A stretch of 64,000 bases of DNA from Dokdonella sp. Lineage in GTDB: Bacteria; Pseudomonadota; Gammaproteobacteria; Xanthomonadales; Rhodanobacteraceae. Below the pieces are notes generated by a model. The model saw only the letters and a list, made by a program, of their open reading frames with translations. It had not been told where the DNA came from and did not search any database. The position numbers and the translations under genes are program-made. This document shows, in pieces, positions 44,951-53,407 of the stretch. The first letter of the stretch is position 1. Every line of letters starts with the position of its first letter. The stretch covers positions 1-64,000 of the forward strand of contig NZ_JAGIAG010000012.1 of assembly GCF_017744955.1 (NCBI RefSeq), in the 5' to 3' direction.

Positions 44951-47900
44951 TTACTGCAGGTGGATCGGCTGTCCTGCCGCGGACGTGCCGTGGCCGCGGA
45001 TGATCCAGTTGAATGTGAATCCGGACACGGCGGCGCTGGTCTTTTGCAGGTTCAGCGTCGCAAGGTTTGGATCGCCGGCGGTGATGATGTTGATGCCGCT
45101 GATCCACGAGCGCTGCGCGTCCGGTCCCATATCCGCGCTGGCCGGATAATGGCCTTGACGACCGCGGTTGACGATGCCGATCAGAACGTCGCCCGGGCCG
45201 TTCAGCGTAATGCCGGGGCTCGGAATCGTGACCGACTGCATGTCGTCGAGCACGGTCACCGCCGCGCCTTCGACCTTGCCGACCAAGGTCGCGCCATTGG
45301 CCGGATTGGTGTCGTTGTCTTGGAAGACGTAATAGTCGAAGGTCTCGCCCATCACGGCGCCGTCGGAGCCGCTGCTGGTCTGACTGCCGAAGATCGTCTC
45401 CAGCGAGGTCAGCGTGATCGGATAGCTTGCCGGGTCCGGCGTGAAGCGATTGAGCCAGAGGAACTGCAGCGGCGGATTGGAAGTCGCGCTACCGAGCAGG
45501 TTGAAGCCGCCGCTGCTGAAGGTGTCGACCTGCAGGTCGACAGCGTTGCCGGCATCCACCGTTCCCTTCACCGCCGCCGTGATGTGCTGGCTCGGAGACT
45601 GGCCGTTCGCCTCGACCAGGTCGACCTGACCGAACGAGATCACCGGCAGGGCGGCAGTGAGGTTCGCGGTGATGGTCAGCTCCTTCGTCTCGCCCGGAGC
45701 CAGCGTGAAGCTCGACGGCGACACCGTCAGGCCGAAGCCGTTGCCGGTCGCGGTCGCGTTCCAACTGCCCGAGGTCGCCAGCCGGTTCTTGACCGTACGC
45801 GTCCAGGTGCAGGTCGTCTGGCAATTCGAATTGCGCACGGACGGGATGTTGAGGTCCTTCACCGCCACCGTGCCGCCGCTCGGATTCGCGTCGACGAAGC
45901 GCTGATAGGTCTCGTCCAGCGTCAGGCCCACCTTCGCCGCCTTGGTCAGATCGACGCGACCGCTGCCGACCTGATCGGGCGTCCACTGCGTCGTGCCGTC
46001 TTCCTGGAAGCCGGCCTGGAACGAGGTCGTCATCAGCGCCGACTTCACTTCCGCCACGGTCCAGTCCGGATGGATCTCGCGAACCAGCGTCGCCGCGCCC
46101 GCCACGTGCGGGCTGGCCATCGACGTGCCGCCCATGAACAGGTAGCTGTTGTCGGCTGCGCGGCCGGCAGCGTAGATGTTCACGCCGGGAGCGGTGATGT
46201 CCGGCTTGGTGACGTCGGCCGCGGCGCCGGAGGTCGGTCCGCGGAAGCTGAAGGAGCCGAGCACGTCGCCCTGCACCGTGACCAGCGAAGCGCCCTTGAC
46301 GAAATCGCCGACCGTACCGCTGGCGACCACGTCCTCGAAGCCGTTGGCGAAGACCACGTCCGGGTCGACCGGCGCGCCGTTGTTGGCGTTGACGAAGGCG
46401 ATCAGCGCATCGGAGGTCGCCAGGTCGTTGATCTTGAACGACGGCAACGTCGAACCGGTCGTGTCGATGCCCTGCGCGTCGTTCTTGTTGTTGGCGATGA
46501 CGACCATGACCGCACCGGCGCCGGCCGCGTTGTTGATCTTCTCGGAGAAGTTGCAGGCCTCGGTCGCCGGCGGCGTCGCGCCGCGACGGATCACCGCGAT
46601 CGCGCCCTGGAAGTAGTTCGCCGGGAATCCGCCGGTCGCCGTACAGCCGGCGATGTTGGTCGGATAGGTGCGGAACGGATAGCCGGTCAGGTCGTCGACC
46701 TGATCCATGTTGGTGGTGGTGCCCTTGGTGCCGCCGAAGCTCTGCAGCAGCGGCGGCACGGTGCCGGGGCCGGTCACCTTGAACGTGCCCTGGCCGATGG
46801 TCTGGTCCTGCGTCGAGGCGGCCACCGTCAGCATCCACGGACCCACGTGCGACACGCGGCCGACCGGGCTGGTGCAGTTCGCGCGCGTGTTGCCGGCCGA
46901 GGCGGCGATGAACACGTCGGCGTCGATCGCGTCGAGGAAGTCGCGGTCGTCGTCGTTCCACGGCGAGCCGCCGCCACAGGTCGGTCCGATCGAGAAGTTG
47001 GCGACGTCGAGACCGTCGGTGACGATCGCCTCGATCGCGGCGCTGATCGCCGAGCCCGGCAGACTGCCGGAGGCGTTGGAGACGCGATAGGAGTACACCG
47101 TCGCGCACGGCGCCACGCCGGACATCGTCACGCCGTCCGGCAGATCAGGCGGCGGTGTCGCGGTGTTGTCGAGGGTGTTGCCTGCCGCGGTGCTGGCGGT
47201 GTGCACGCCGTGGCTGAAGCCTTCGTCCGCGCCCGCCGGTGCCTCGGGGTTCGGGCCGGTGCAATGTCCCGCCGAGCTCGTGTTGCAGTCGAATGCGTAC
47301 AGCTTCTTGTCGGTCGCATTGAAGCCGCAGGTCTCGTCGTTGGCGAACGACGGATGCTGGCTGTTCGCACCCATGTCGATGATGCCGACCTTGATGCCCT
47401 TGCCCATCACGCCGACGCCGCCGGGCACGTTGCTGCCGTCCCAGATCGTGTTCGCGCCGATGAACTTCGGGCCGCGGAACGTATCGGGCGAGTAGAGCTT
47501 GACCGGCTTGACCGAGACCACGCCCGGCGTCGCGGCGACCGCGGCCAGTTCGTTAGGGCTCAGGCTCACGGCGATGCCGTTGCGGATCACGCCGTAGGTG
47601 TGGGTGATGTCGAGCGGGCGTCCCAGTCGATTCTCGATCTCGGTGACGTGCGCCGTGCGCTGCGCGTCGAGATAGGAGGCGTACGCCTTGGCCGCCGGCG
47701 ACTGCGCGTCGAGCTTGCGCACGCCGAGCTTCTTCGGCGCGGTGGCGCTGAGTTCCTGCGCGCCGTTCCTCGCGCCGCCTTCGTAGCGGAGCAGGCCCGA
47801 CTCGGCGAACGTGACGATGTACTGGCCGATGCTGCTCACTTCCGCCGTGGTCGAAACCGCAGCTTCCAGGCTGGGCTGCGCCGCCGTCACCGACGACGAC

Positions 47901-47968
47901 AAGCCGATGCCCATCAACGCCACGCCGACGGCCGAGGCCAGCGCATTTACGTGAACCAACTTCTTCAT
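44951..47968 (-). CDS. S8 (subtilisin-like) serine protease 2
   Basis: A 1005-residue paralog of protease 1: signal peptide (ALASAVGVALMGIGLSSSVTA), I9-like propeptide (QYIVTFAESGLLRYEG), S8 domain with Asp in GIIDMGAN (Met replaces the usual Thr of DTG), His in SHGVHTAS and Ser in GTSMASPHVAG. The PA insert carries VVFANGFEDV. Fn3-like domains follow, and the end (FNWIIRGHG) lacks the jelly-roll module of protease 1. The start has GGAGAGCAATCGAG, which resembles the leader of protease 1. Both probably degrade external protein. Confidence 0.92.
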   Translation of the reverse strand: MKKLVHVNALASAVGVALMGIGLSSSVTAAQPSLEAAVSTTAEVSSIGQYIVTFAESGLLRYEGGARNGAQELSATAPKKLGVRKLDAQSPAAKAYASYLDAQRTAHVTEIENRLGRPLDITHTYGVIRNGIAVSLSPNELAAVAATPGVVSVKPVKLYSPDTFRGPKFIGANTIWDGSNVPGGVGVMGKGIKVGIIDMGANSQHPSFANDETCGFNATDKKLYAFDCNTSSAGHCTGPNPEAPAGADEGFSHGVHTASTAAGNTLDNTATPPPDLPDGVTMSGVAPCATVYSYRVSNASGSLPGSAISAAIEAIVTDGLDVANFSIGPTCGGGSPWNDDDRDFLDAIDADVFIAASAGNTRANCTSPVGRVSHVGPWMLTVAASTQDQTIGQGTFKVTGPGTVPPLLQSFGGTKGTTTNMDQVDDLTGYPFRTYPTNIAGCTATGGFPANYFQGAIAVIRRGATPPATEACNFSEKINNAAGAGAVMVVIANNKNDAQGIDTTGSTLPSFKINDLATSDALIAFVNANNGAPVDPDVVFANGFEDVVASGTVGDFVKGASLVTVQGDVLGSFSFRGPTSGAAADVTKPDITAPGVNIYAAGRAADNSYLFMGGTSMASPHVAGAATLVREIHPDWTVAEVKSALMTTSFQAGFQEDGTTQWTPDQVGSGRVDLTKAAKVGLTLDETYQRFVDANPSGGTVAVKDLNIPSVRNSNCQTTCTWTRTVKNRLATSGSWNATATGNGFGLTVSPSSFTLAPGETKELTITANLTAALPVISFGQVDLVEANGQSPSQHITAAVKGTVDAGNAVDLQVDTFSSGGFNLLGSATSNPPLQFLWLNRFTPDPASYPITLTSLETIFGSQTSSGSDGAVMGETFDYYVFQDNDTNPANGATLVGKVEGAAVTVLDDMQSVTIPSPGITLNGPGDVLIGIVNRGRQGHYPASADMGPDAQRSWISGINIITAGDPNLATLNLQKTSAAVSGFTFNWIIRGHGTSAAGQPIHLQ

Positions 47969-48058
47969 CTCGATTGCTCTCCGACGCGGAACGCGACAAA
48001 ACGGAGCCACAGCGACGTCCCTGCTTCGTCGCGCAGCTGTAAATGAACCAAAGTGGAA

Positions 48059-48100
48059 ACCCAGGAGGCTTTGGTGCAGTGGTTGTAACACTCCGGCTCG
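48059..48100 (-). promoter_or_regulatory. Promoter-like block of S8 protease 2
   Basis: This is the counterpart of the block at 44718-44754. On the minus strand it reads CGAGCCGGAGTGTTACAACC, spacer, CTCCTGGGTTT, ending 91 bases before the ATG. Confidence 0.45.
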
Positions 48101-48214
48101 GGCGCCGAAATGTGCAGAAAGTCCCACATTCAATCCGATTCGGAGCGACTTCGTCACGCTGCTCTGCAACGACGAATGCCGTACGCGGACGTATGTTCTT
48201 TTTCGTACGATGAC

Positions 48215-50158
48215 TTACGTCACCGATGAACTTTTTGTCACGAAGAACGCTGAGGCATCGGCCAGCGAGCGCGTGCGCGGCAGCGGCGGCAGGCTGGACA
48301 GGAAGATGCGCCCGTAGCCGCGCGAGGTCAGGCGCGGATCGCACAGCATCAGCACGCCGCGATCGTGCACGTCGCGGATCAGCCGGCCGGCGCCCTGCTT
48401 CAGCGCGATCACCGCAGCCGGGATCTGCCAGTCGGCGAACGGATTGCCGCCGGCCTCGCGCAGCGCGTCGAGGCGCGCGACCAGCACCGGATCGTCCGGC
48501 GCGGCGAACGGCAGCTTGTCGATGACGACCAGGCTGAGCGCCTCGCCGGCGACGTCGACGCCTTCCCAGAAGCTCGCCGCGCCGAGCAGCACGCCGTTGC
48601 CGGATGCGCGGAATTCGGTGAGCAGGCGATGTCGCGGCGCGGTGCCCTGCACGAACAGCGGAAATCCCACGCGCAGCGGCAGCAGCTCCGCCGCGCGGCG
48701 GAGCGCGCGATGCGAGGTGAACAGCAGGAACGCGCGGCCGCGCGAGGCTTCGAGCATCGGCACCGCGGCGTCGACGACGCGATCGACGTAGTCCGCCGCG
48801 CTCGGATCCGGCAGCCCCTGCGGCAGATAGGCCAGCGCCTGGCGCGCGTAGTCGAACGGACTGTCGAGGTTCAAGGTGACCGGATCGTCGAGCCCGAGCT
48901 GGCGCGCGAAATGGTCGAAGCGGCCGGCGACCGACAGCGTCGCCGAGGTGAAGATCCACGCGGCGCGGCTCTGCTCGCGCAGCTCGCGCAGCGGCGCGGC
49001 GAGGTCGAGCGGCGTGGCGTGGAAGGCGAAACCGTGCGTCGACAGCTCGTACCAATGCACCGCGTCGCGCGTGCCGCCGTCGGTCAGGTGGGTGAGCTTG
49101 GCCGCGTGCTCCGCCGCACGCTCGGCGAGGCTGGCGAGGCCGCGGCTGCGTTCGGCGTGCTTGCCGACGACCTCGTTGAATTCGTTCAATGCGCTGCGCA
49201 GCGTCTCCAGCTCGCGCTCGACCTCGACGTCGCGTTCGATCAGGGTGAACGCGCCCTTGGCCGGGAAGCGGTCGAGCGCGAGCCGCAGTCGCTTGATCGT
49301 CGCGTTCAAGGCGTCGATCGGCGCCTGCAGCGAAGCGAACGCGCCGCTGACGTTCGCGCATTCGGCCACCGCGTCGCCGCCGAGTTCGGTCAGCTGGCGC
49401 GCCGACAAGGTGGTCGAGAAGAACTGGCCGGCCAGCTCCGGAATCTGATGTGCCTCGTCCAGGATGAACGCGTGCGCGCCGGGCAGGATCTCGCCGAAGC
49501 CTTCCTGCTTGATCGCCAGGTCCGCGAACAGCAAGTGGTGGTTGACGACGACGAGATCGGCCTCCTGCGCCGCGCGCCGCGCCTTGACCACGAAGCAGTC
49601 GCCGAACAGCGGACATTCGGCGCCGAGGCAGTTCTCGGTCGTCGAGGTCACGCGCGGCCACAGCGGCGAGTCTTCCGCCACCTCGGCAAGTTCCGCGCGA
49701 TCGCCGGACGCGGTGCGCGTCGACCAGACGTGGATCGCCTGCAACTGGGCGACCTGCTCGCGGCTGGCGAAGCGCCCTTCCTGACGCGCCTGGTCGAGCC
49801 GGTGCAGGCACAGATAGTTCGCGCGTCCCTTCAGCAACGCCGCCGACAGACGCGCACCGAGCACGCTGCGCACCTGCGGCAGGTCGCGATGGAACAGCTG
49901 GTCCTGCAAGGTCTTGGTGCCGGTGGAAACGATCACGCGCCGCCCCGACGTCAGCGCAGGCACCAGGTAGGCGAAGGTCTTGCCAGTCCCGGTGCCGGCC
50001 TCGGCGACGAGCATCTGCCGCTCGTCGATCGCCTCCTCCACCGCCGCCGCCATCGACTGCTGCGAAGCACGCGGCGCGAAGCCGGGCACTTCGCGCGCGA
50101 ACGGGCCTTCGGGGCCGAGCAGATCGGCCGCGCTAGTGGCGGGTTGCGTGTCGATCAT
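48215..50158 (-). CDS. yoaA: DinG/YoaA-type ATP-dependent DNA helicase
   Basis: A 647-residue XPD-like superfamily 2 helicase. Walker A is EAGTGTGKTFA, the DEAH box is LDEAHQIPE, and VIVSTGTKTLQDQL, FTSATLS and the C-terminal QGAGRLIRDVHDRG are motifs Ia, III and VI. The four Fe-S cysteines are in RANYLCL and ENCLGAECPLFGDC. YoaA in E. coli works with the DNA polymerase III chi subunit in repair of replication gaps; its length and iron-sulfur pattern match YoaA more than DinG. The promoter region contains family A repeats. Confidence 0.93.
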   Translation of the reverse strand: MIDTQPATSAADLLGPEGPFAREVPGFAPRASQQSMAAAVEEAIDERQMLVAEAGTGTGKTFAYLVPALTSGRRVIVSTGTKTLQDQLFHRDLPQVRSVLGARLSAALLKGRANYLCLHRLDQARQEGRFASREQVAQLQAIHVWSTRTASGDRAELAEVAEDSPLWPRVTSTTENCLGAECPLFGDCFVVKARRAAQEADLVVVNHHLLFADLAIKQEGFGEILPGAHAFILDEAHQIPELAGQFFSTTLSARQLTELGGDAVAECANVSGAFASLQAPIDALNATIKRLRLALDRFPAKGAFTLIERDVEVERELETLRSALNEFNEVVGKHAERSRGLASLAERAAEHAAKLTHLTDGGTRDAVHWYELSTHGFAFHATPLDLAAPLRELREQSRAAWIFTSATLSVAGRFDHFARQLGLDDPVTLNLDSPFDYARQALAYLPQGLPDPSAADYVDRVVDAAVPMLEASRGRAFLLFTSHRALRRAAELLPLRVGFPLFVQGTAPRHRLLTEFRASGNGVLLGAASFWEGVDVAGEALSLVVIDKLPFAAPDDPVLVARLDALREAGGNPFADWQIPAAVIALKQGAGRLIRDVHDRGVLMLCDPRLTSRGYGRIFLSSLPPLPRTRSLADASAFFVTKSSSVT

Positions 50159-50176
50159 CAGCGGAAAAGAGCTTTG

Positions 50177-50203
50177 GACGCGGATCGACGCGGATGAACG
50201 CGG
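50177..50203 (+). repeat. Family A dispersed repeat, single arm (copy 3)
   Basis: It starts GACGCGGATCGACGCGGAT, continuing ATGAACGCGG, and lies 19 bp before the helicase start. Confidence 0.78.
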
Positions 50204-50277
50204 GGCGAGTGCTTGAGTTCAGGAACATCTTGATTCGCGATGGTTCGCGGCCTGCGTCGACGGGAAGAAAAGGCTTT

Positions 50278-50362
50278 GACGCGGATTGGACGGATGAAAA
50301 CGGATAAAGCGTGTGCATCAGAAAAATCGCTTGATCCGTGTCGATCCGCGCTGATCCGCGTC
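50278..50362. repeat. Family A dispersed repeat, inverted pair 4
   Basis: The plus arm at 50278-50311 (GACGCGGATTGGACGGATG, then AAAACGGATAAAGCG) and the minus arm at 50328-50362 (CGCTTGATCCGTGTCGATCC, then GCGCTGATCCGCGTC) are separated by 16 bases, giving the tightest hairpin of the family. It lies between the lipoprotein stop and the helicase promoter. Confidence 0.78.
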
Positions 50363-50379
50363 CCGCTTTTCCCCGAGCG

Positions 50380-50901
50380 TCACATCCGCAGACGCGGCGC
50401 CACGCGGCATTCCTTCAGGCGCTGCTTGGCCTGCGCCACCGTGGCCGCGTCGTTCAGCGCGGTGCGCGCCTCGACCACGGTCTGCCAGTTGCGCGCGCAC
50501 AGGCTGCCGACTTTCGGGCCGAGCGTGAAGCTCTTGATCGCGGTCTGCTCGGCCGGCAGCCAGTTGCCGCGCGCGATCTCGAGCTCGGCGACATACTGCA
50601 GGATGTCCGGCGCATCCGGCGCCAGCTTCAACGCGGAATTCGCCGCGGCGATCGCGCCGGCGTAGTCCCTGGCCGCCTCCGCCGTGTGCGCCTTGGCGAG
50701 GAAACCGTCGATGGCCGGATCGCGCAGCGGCTGCACCTGCACCGCCGAATCGAGCCCCTCGCCGGCGGCGCGGATCGCCTTGACCGCGGCGACCGGATCG
50801 ACCGTCACCGTCGGCTTGACCTCCGGCGCCGGCGGCGGTTGCGCGCAACCGGACAACACCACGGCGATCGAAAAACCGATGTTGCGAAGCTTCATGTTCA
50901 T
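50380..50901 (-). CDS. Small lipoprotein with TPR-like repeats
   Basis: A 173-residue protein with signal peptide and lipobox LSGC, then a proline-rich linker (AQPPPAPEVKP) and helical repeats (AEAARDYAGAIAAANSALKLAPDAPDILQYVAELEIARGNW) resembling TPR/Sel1-like units. No Asp at the +2 position (AQ), so outer-membrane sorting is expected. It is 37 bp after mrcB on the same strand; in other Gammaproteobacteria short lipoproteins co-encoded with PBP1b may act as activators, as LpoB does, but this has no clear LpoB motif. Confidence 0.85.
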   Translation of the reverse strand: MNMKLRNIGFSIAVVLSGCAQPPPAPEVKPTVTVDPVAAVKAIRAAGEGLDSAVQVQPLRDPAIDGFLAKAHTAEAARDYAGAIAAANSALKLAPDAPDILQYVAELEIARGNWLPAEQTAIKSFTLGPKVGSLCARNWQTVVEARTALNDAATVAQAKQRLKECRVAPRLRM

Positions 50902-50937
50902 TCGTCGCTACCGAAAACCAACCCCGATTCTCGCACG

Positions 50938-53199
50938 TCAGCCGCCGTCGCCGCCGAAGAACTGCTTGAGCTGGTCGAGCGGGCAATGCTCCTCGTCGGT
51001 CGGCGCGTAGCCGCTGGCGAACGGCAGCTCGCGCGCGCCCGAGCAGGCCGAGTCGGAACGCTTGCCTTCGGCGCTGACCCAGACCCGCTCGATGCCGTCC
51101 TGCGGCACCGACAGCGGCGCGGTCGGCAGGCGCTTCATCAATTCGATCCAGATGCGCAAGGCGCCGGTCGAGCCCATCAGCCGCGTCGGCTTGTTGTCGT
51201 CGCGGCCGACCCAGGCGACCGCCAGCGTGCTGCCGGTGAAGCCGGCGAACCAGGAGTCGCGCTGCGTGTCGCTGGTGCCGGTCTTGCCGGCCGCACGCAG
51301 ATTGCCCAGGCCCGCCTCGGTGATCGAGCGCGCCGTGCCGCTGACCGCGACCTGCTGCATCGCGTAGATGACCAGGCGCGTCGCGGTGGTGTAGTCGCCG
51401 CCGCCCGGCTTGACCGCGTAGCGCGTCAGCGGCCGACCCTGCGCGTCGAGCACGCCGCGCAGCGCGCGCAGCGGGATCGCGTGGCCATCGGCGGCGAGGT
51501 ATTGGTACAGCCGCGCCACGTCGAACGGGCTCAGCTCGACCGCGCCGAGCAGGAGCGAAGGATTGGGATTGATCTCGCGGCCGAGCCCGAAGGATTGCAG
51601 GAATCCGCGCACGCGGTCGACGCCGACGCGCAGGCCGAGGTGTACGGTCGCCAGGTTGAAGCTGCGCACCAGCGCGTCGATCAGCAGCACCTGGCCGTGC
51701 GTCTGGCGGTCGTCGTTCTGCGGCTGCCAGCGCTGCCCGTTCGGCTGCGCCATGTCGACGGTGGTGTCGTCGACCGGTGTCGCCAGCGAGTAGCGCTGCG
51801 GTTGCGCCAGCGCGACCAGGTTGACGAACGGCTTCACCAGCGAGCCGATCGGCCGCAGCGCGTCGAGCGCGCGGTTGAAGCCGGGCTCGTCGACGTTGCG
51901 GCTGCCGATCATCGCCTGCACCTCGCCGTCGCGCGCGCCGGTGACGACGACGGCCGACTCGACCGAGTCGCCACGCTGTCCGAGCCCGGTCAGCGCCTTG
52001 TCGACCGCATCCTCGGCCATCGCCTGCGCCGACGGCGCCAGCGTGGTGTGGATGGCGAGCCCGGCGCTGTTCAGTTCGGTGTCGGGGTAGTCCTGCTTGA
52101 GCTGGCGGCGGACCAGATCGAGGAAAGCCGGATAGCGATCGCGCGGCAGCGTCGCCTGCGCCGCCGTGCCGATCGGCTGCTTGACCGCCGCCGCGTAGCT
52201 CGCCTCGTCGAGCAGGCCGGTGCTGCGGAACATGCCGAGCACCAGATTTCGCCGCGCCAGCGCGCGCTCGGGATTGCGGCGCGGGTCGTACAGGCTTGGG
52301 CCCTGCACCATGCCGACCAGCAGCGCGATGTCGGCCGCCTGCAACGTGCGCACGTCGCGGCCGAAGTAGAACTCGCTCGCCGCGGCGAAGCCATGCACGG
52401 CCTGACCGCCCTGCTGGCCGAGGAAGATCTCGTTGACATAGGCCTCGAGGATCGCCCGCTTGTCGTAGCGCGCCTCGATCAGCAGCGACAGCAGCGCCTC
52501 GTTGAGCTTGCGCATCAACGTCTGGCTGCGGTCGAGGAACAGGTTCTTGACCAGCTGCTGGGTCAGGGTCGAACCGCCCTGCACGACGCGTCCGGCGATC
52601 AGGTTGGCCCAGGCCGCGCGCAGGATCGCGCCGAGGTCGATGCCGTGGTGATGCTTGAAGTCGCGATCCTCGACCGCCTGCAGGCCGCCGAGCAGCAACG
52701 GCGGAATCTCGCCGAGCTGCACCACGCGCCGGTCCTCCTGCTGCGTGCCGTACAGCGTCGCGATGCGCGCCGGCTCCAGCCGCACGCTGGCCAGCGCCGC
52801 GCCGCTGTCGGCGTCGACCAGTTCGCCGACGCGACCGCCGGCCAGGGTGACCGCGATGCGCTTCTCGCGCTCGCGTCCGTCGAGATAGATGAACGCGCGC
52901 CGCGCGATCGTCCAGCGCGCGCCGTCGCGATGGAAGGTGCCGGGCGTGCGCGCCACCGCGTCGTCGAGATAGCGCGCCGCCTCCAGCTCGAGCGCGAGCG
53001 CCTCCGCGCTCAGCGGCAACCCCGGTGCGAGCTGCAGCGATCGTGCGTAGACGCGGCTCGGATATTCCCACGACAAGTCGTCGAAGCGGCTGCGCACTTC
53101 GCGGTCGAGATAGAACGTGTACGGAACCAGGAACCCGATCGCGAAACCGAGACCGATCCAGAACGGAATCCGCAACAGACGCCAGAGCGTGCGCAACAC
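50938..53199 (-). CDS. mrcB: Penicillin-binding protein 1B (bifunctional)
   Basis: A 753-residue class A PBP with an N-terminal membrane helix (IPFWIGLGFAIGFLVPYTFYL) and a UB2H-like segment. The transglycosylase domain contains EDRDFKHHHGID and GGSTLTQQLVKNLFL. The transpeptidase domain has SLVK (SxxK, active Ser) in RPIGSLVKPFV, SFN (SxN) and KTGT. It makes and crosslinks the septal and lateral wall. A tail rich in Asp and Gly ends the protein. The overlap with a downstream lipoprotein gene suggests co-regulation. Confidence 0.95.
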   Translation of the reverse strand: MLRTLWRLLRIPFWIGLGFAIGFLVPYTFYLDREVRSRFDDLSWEYPSRVYARSLQLAPGLPLSAEALALELEAARYLDDAVARTPGTFHRDGARWTIARRAFIYLDGREREKRIAVTLAGGRVGELVDADSGAALASVRLEPARIATLYGTQQEDRRVVQLGEIPPLLLGGLQAVEDRDFKHHHGIDLGAILRAAWANLIAGRVVQGGSTLTQQLVKNLFLDRSQTLMRKLNEALLSLLIEARYDKRAILEAYVNEIFLGQQGGQAVHGFAAASEFYFGRDVRTLQAADIALLVGMVQGPSLYDPRRNPERALARRNLVLGMFRSTGLLDEASYAAAVKQPIGTAAQATLPRDRYPAFLDLVRRQLKQDYPDTELNSAGLAIHTTLAPSAQAMAEDAVDKALTGLGQRGDSVESAVVVTGARDGEVQAMIGSRNVDEPGFNRALDALRPIGSLVKPFVNLVALAQPQRYSLATPVDDTTVDMAQPNGQRWQPQNDDRQTHGQVLLIDALVRSFNLATVHLGLRVGVDRVRGFLQSFGLGREINPNPSLLLGAVELSPFDVARLYQYLAADGHAIPLRALRGVLDAQGRPLTRYAVKPGGGDYTTATRLVIYAMQQVAVSGTARSITEAGLGNLRAAGKTGTSDTQRDSWFAGFTGSTLAVAWVGRDDNKPTRLMGSTGALRIWIELMKRLPTAPLSVPQDGIERVWVSAEGKRSDSACSGARELPFASGYAPTDEEHCPLDQLKQFFGGDGG

Positions 53200-53407
53200 G
53201 TTCAGAAAACCCGCGGGAAAAGACGGTGGCTCATTTCGCTACGGCGGCACACTAGACGGAACGGAAGGCGGAATTCGGGCGATCCGGAGCCGGATCGAGG
53301 CGCGCGCAGTGTAGCCGCGCCGCGTCGCGCGTGGCGAGACGGTTCGCGCCGGGCCGGCAAACTCGGCGATAATCACAAGGCTTGCGCCTTTCGTACACGG
53401 AGCCCGG

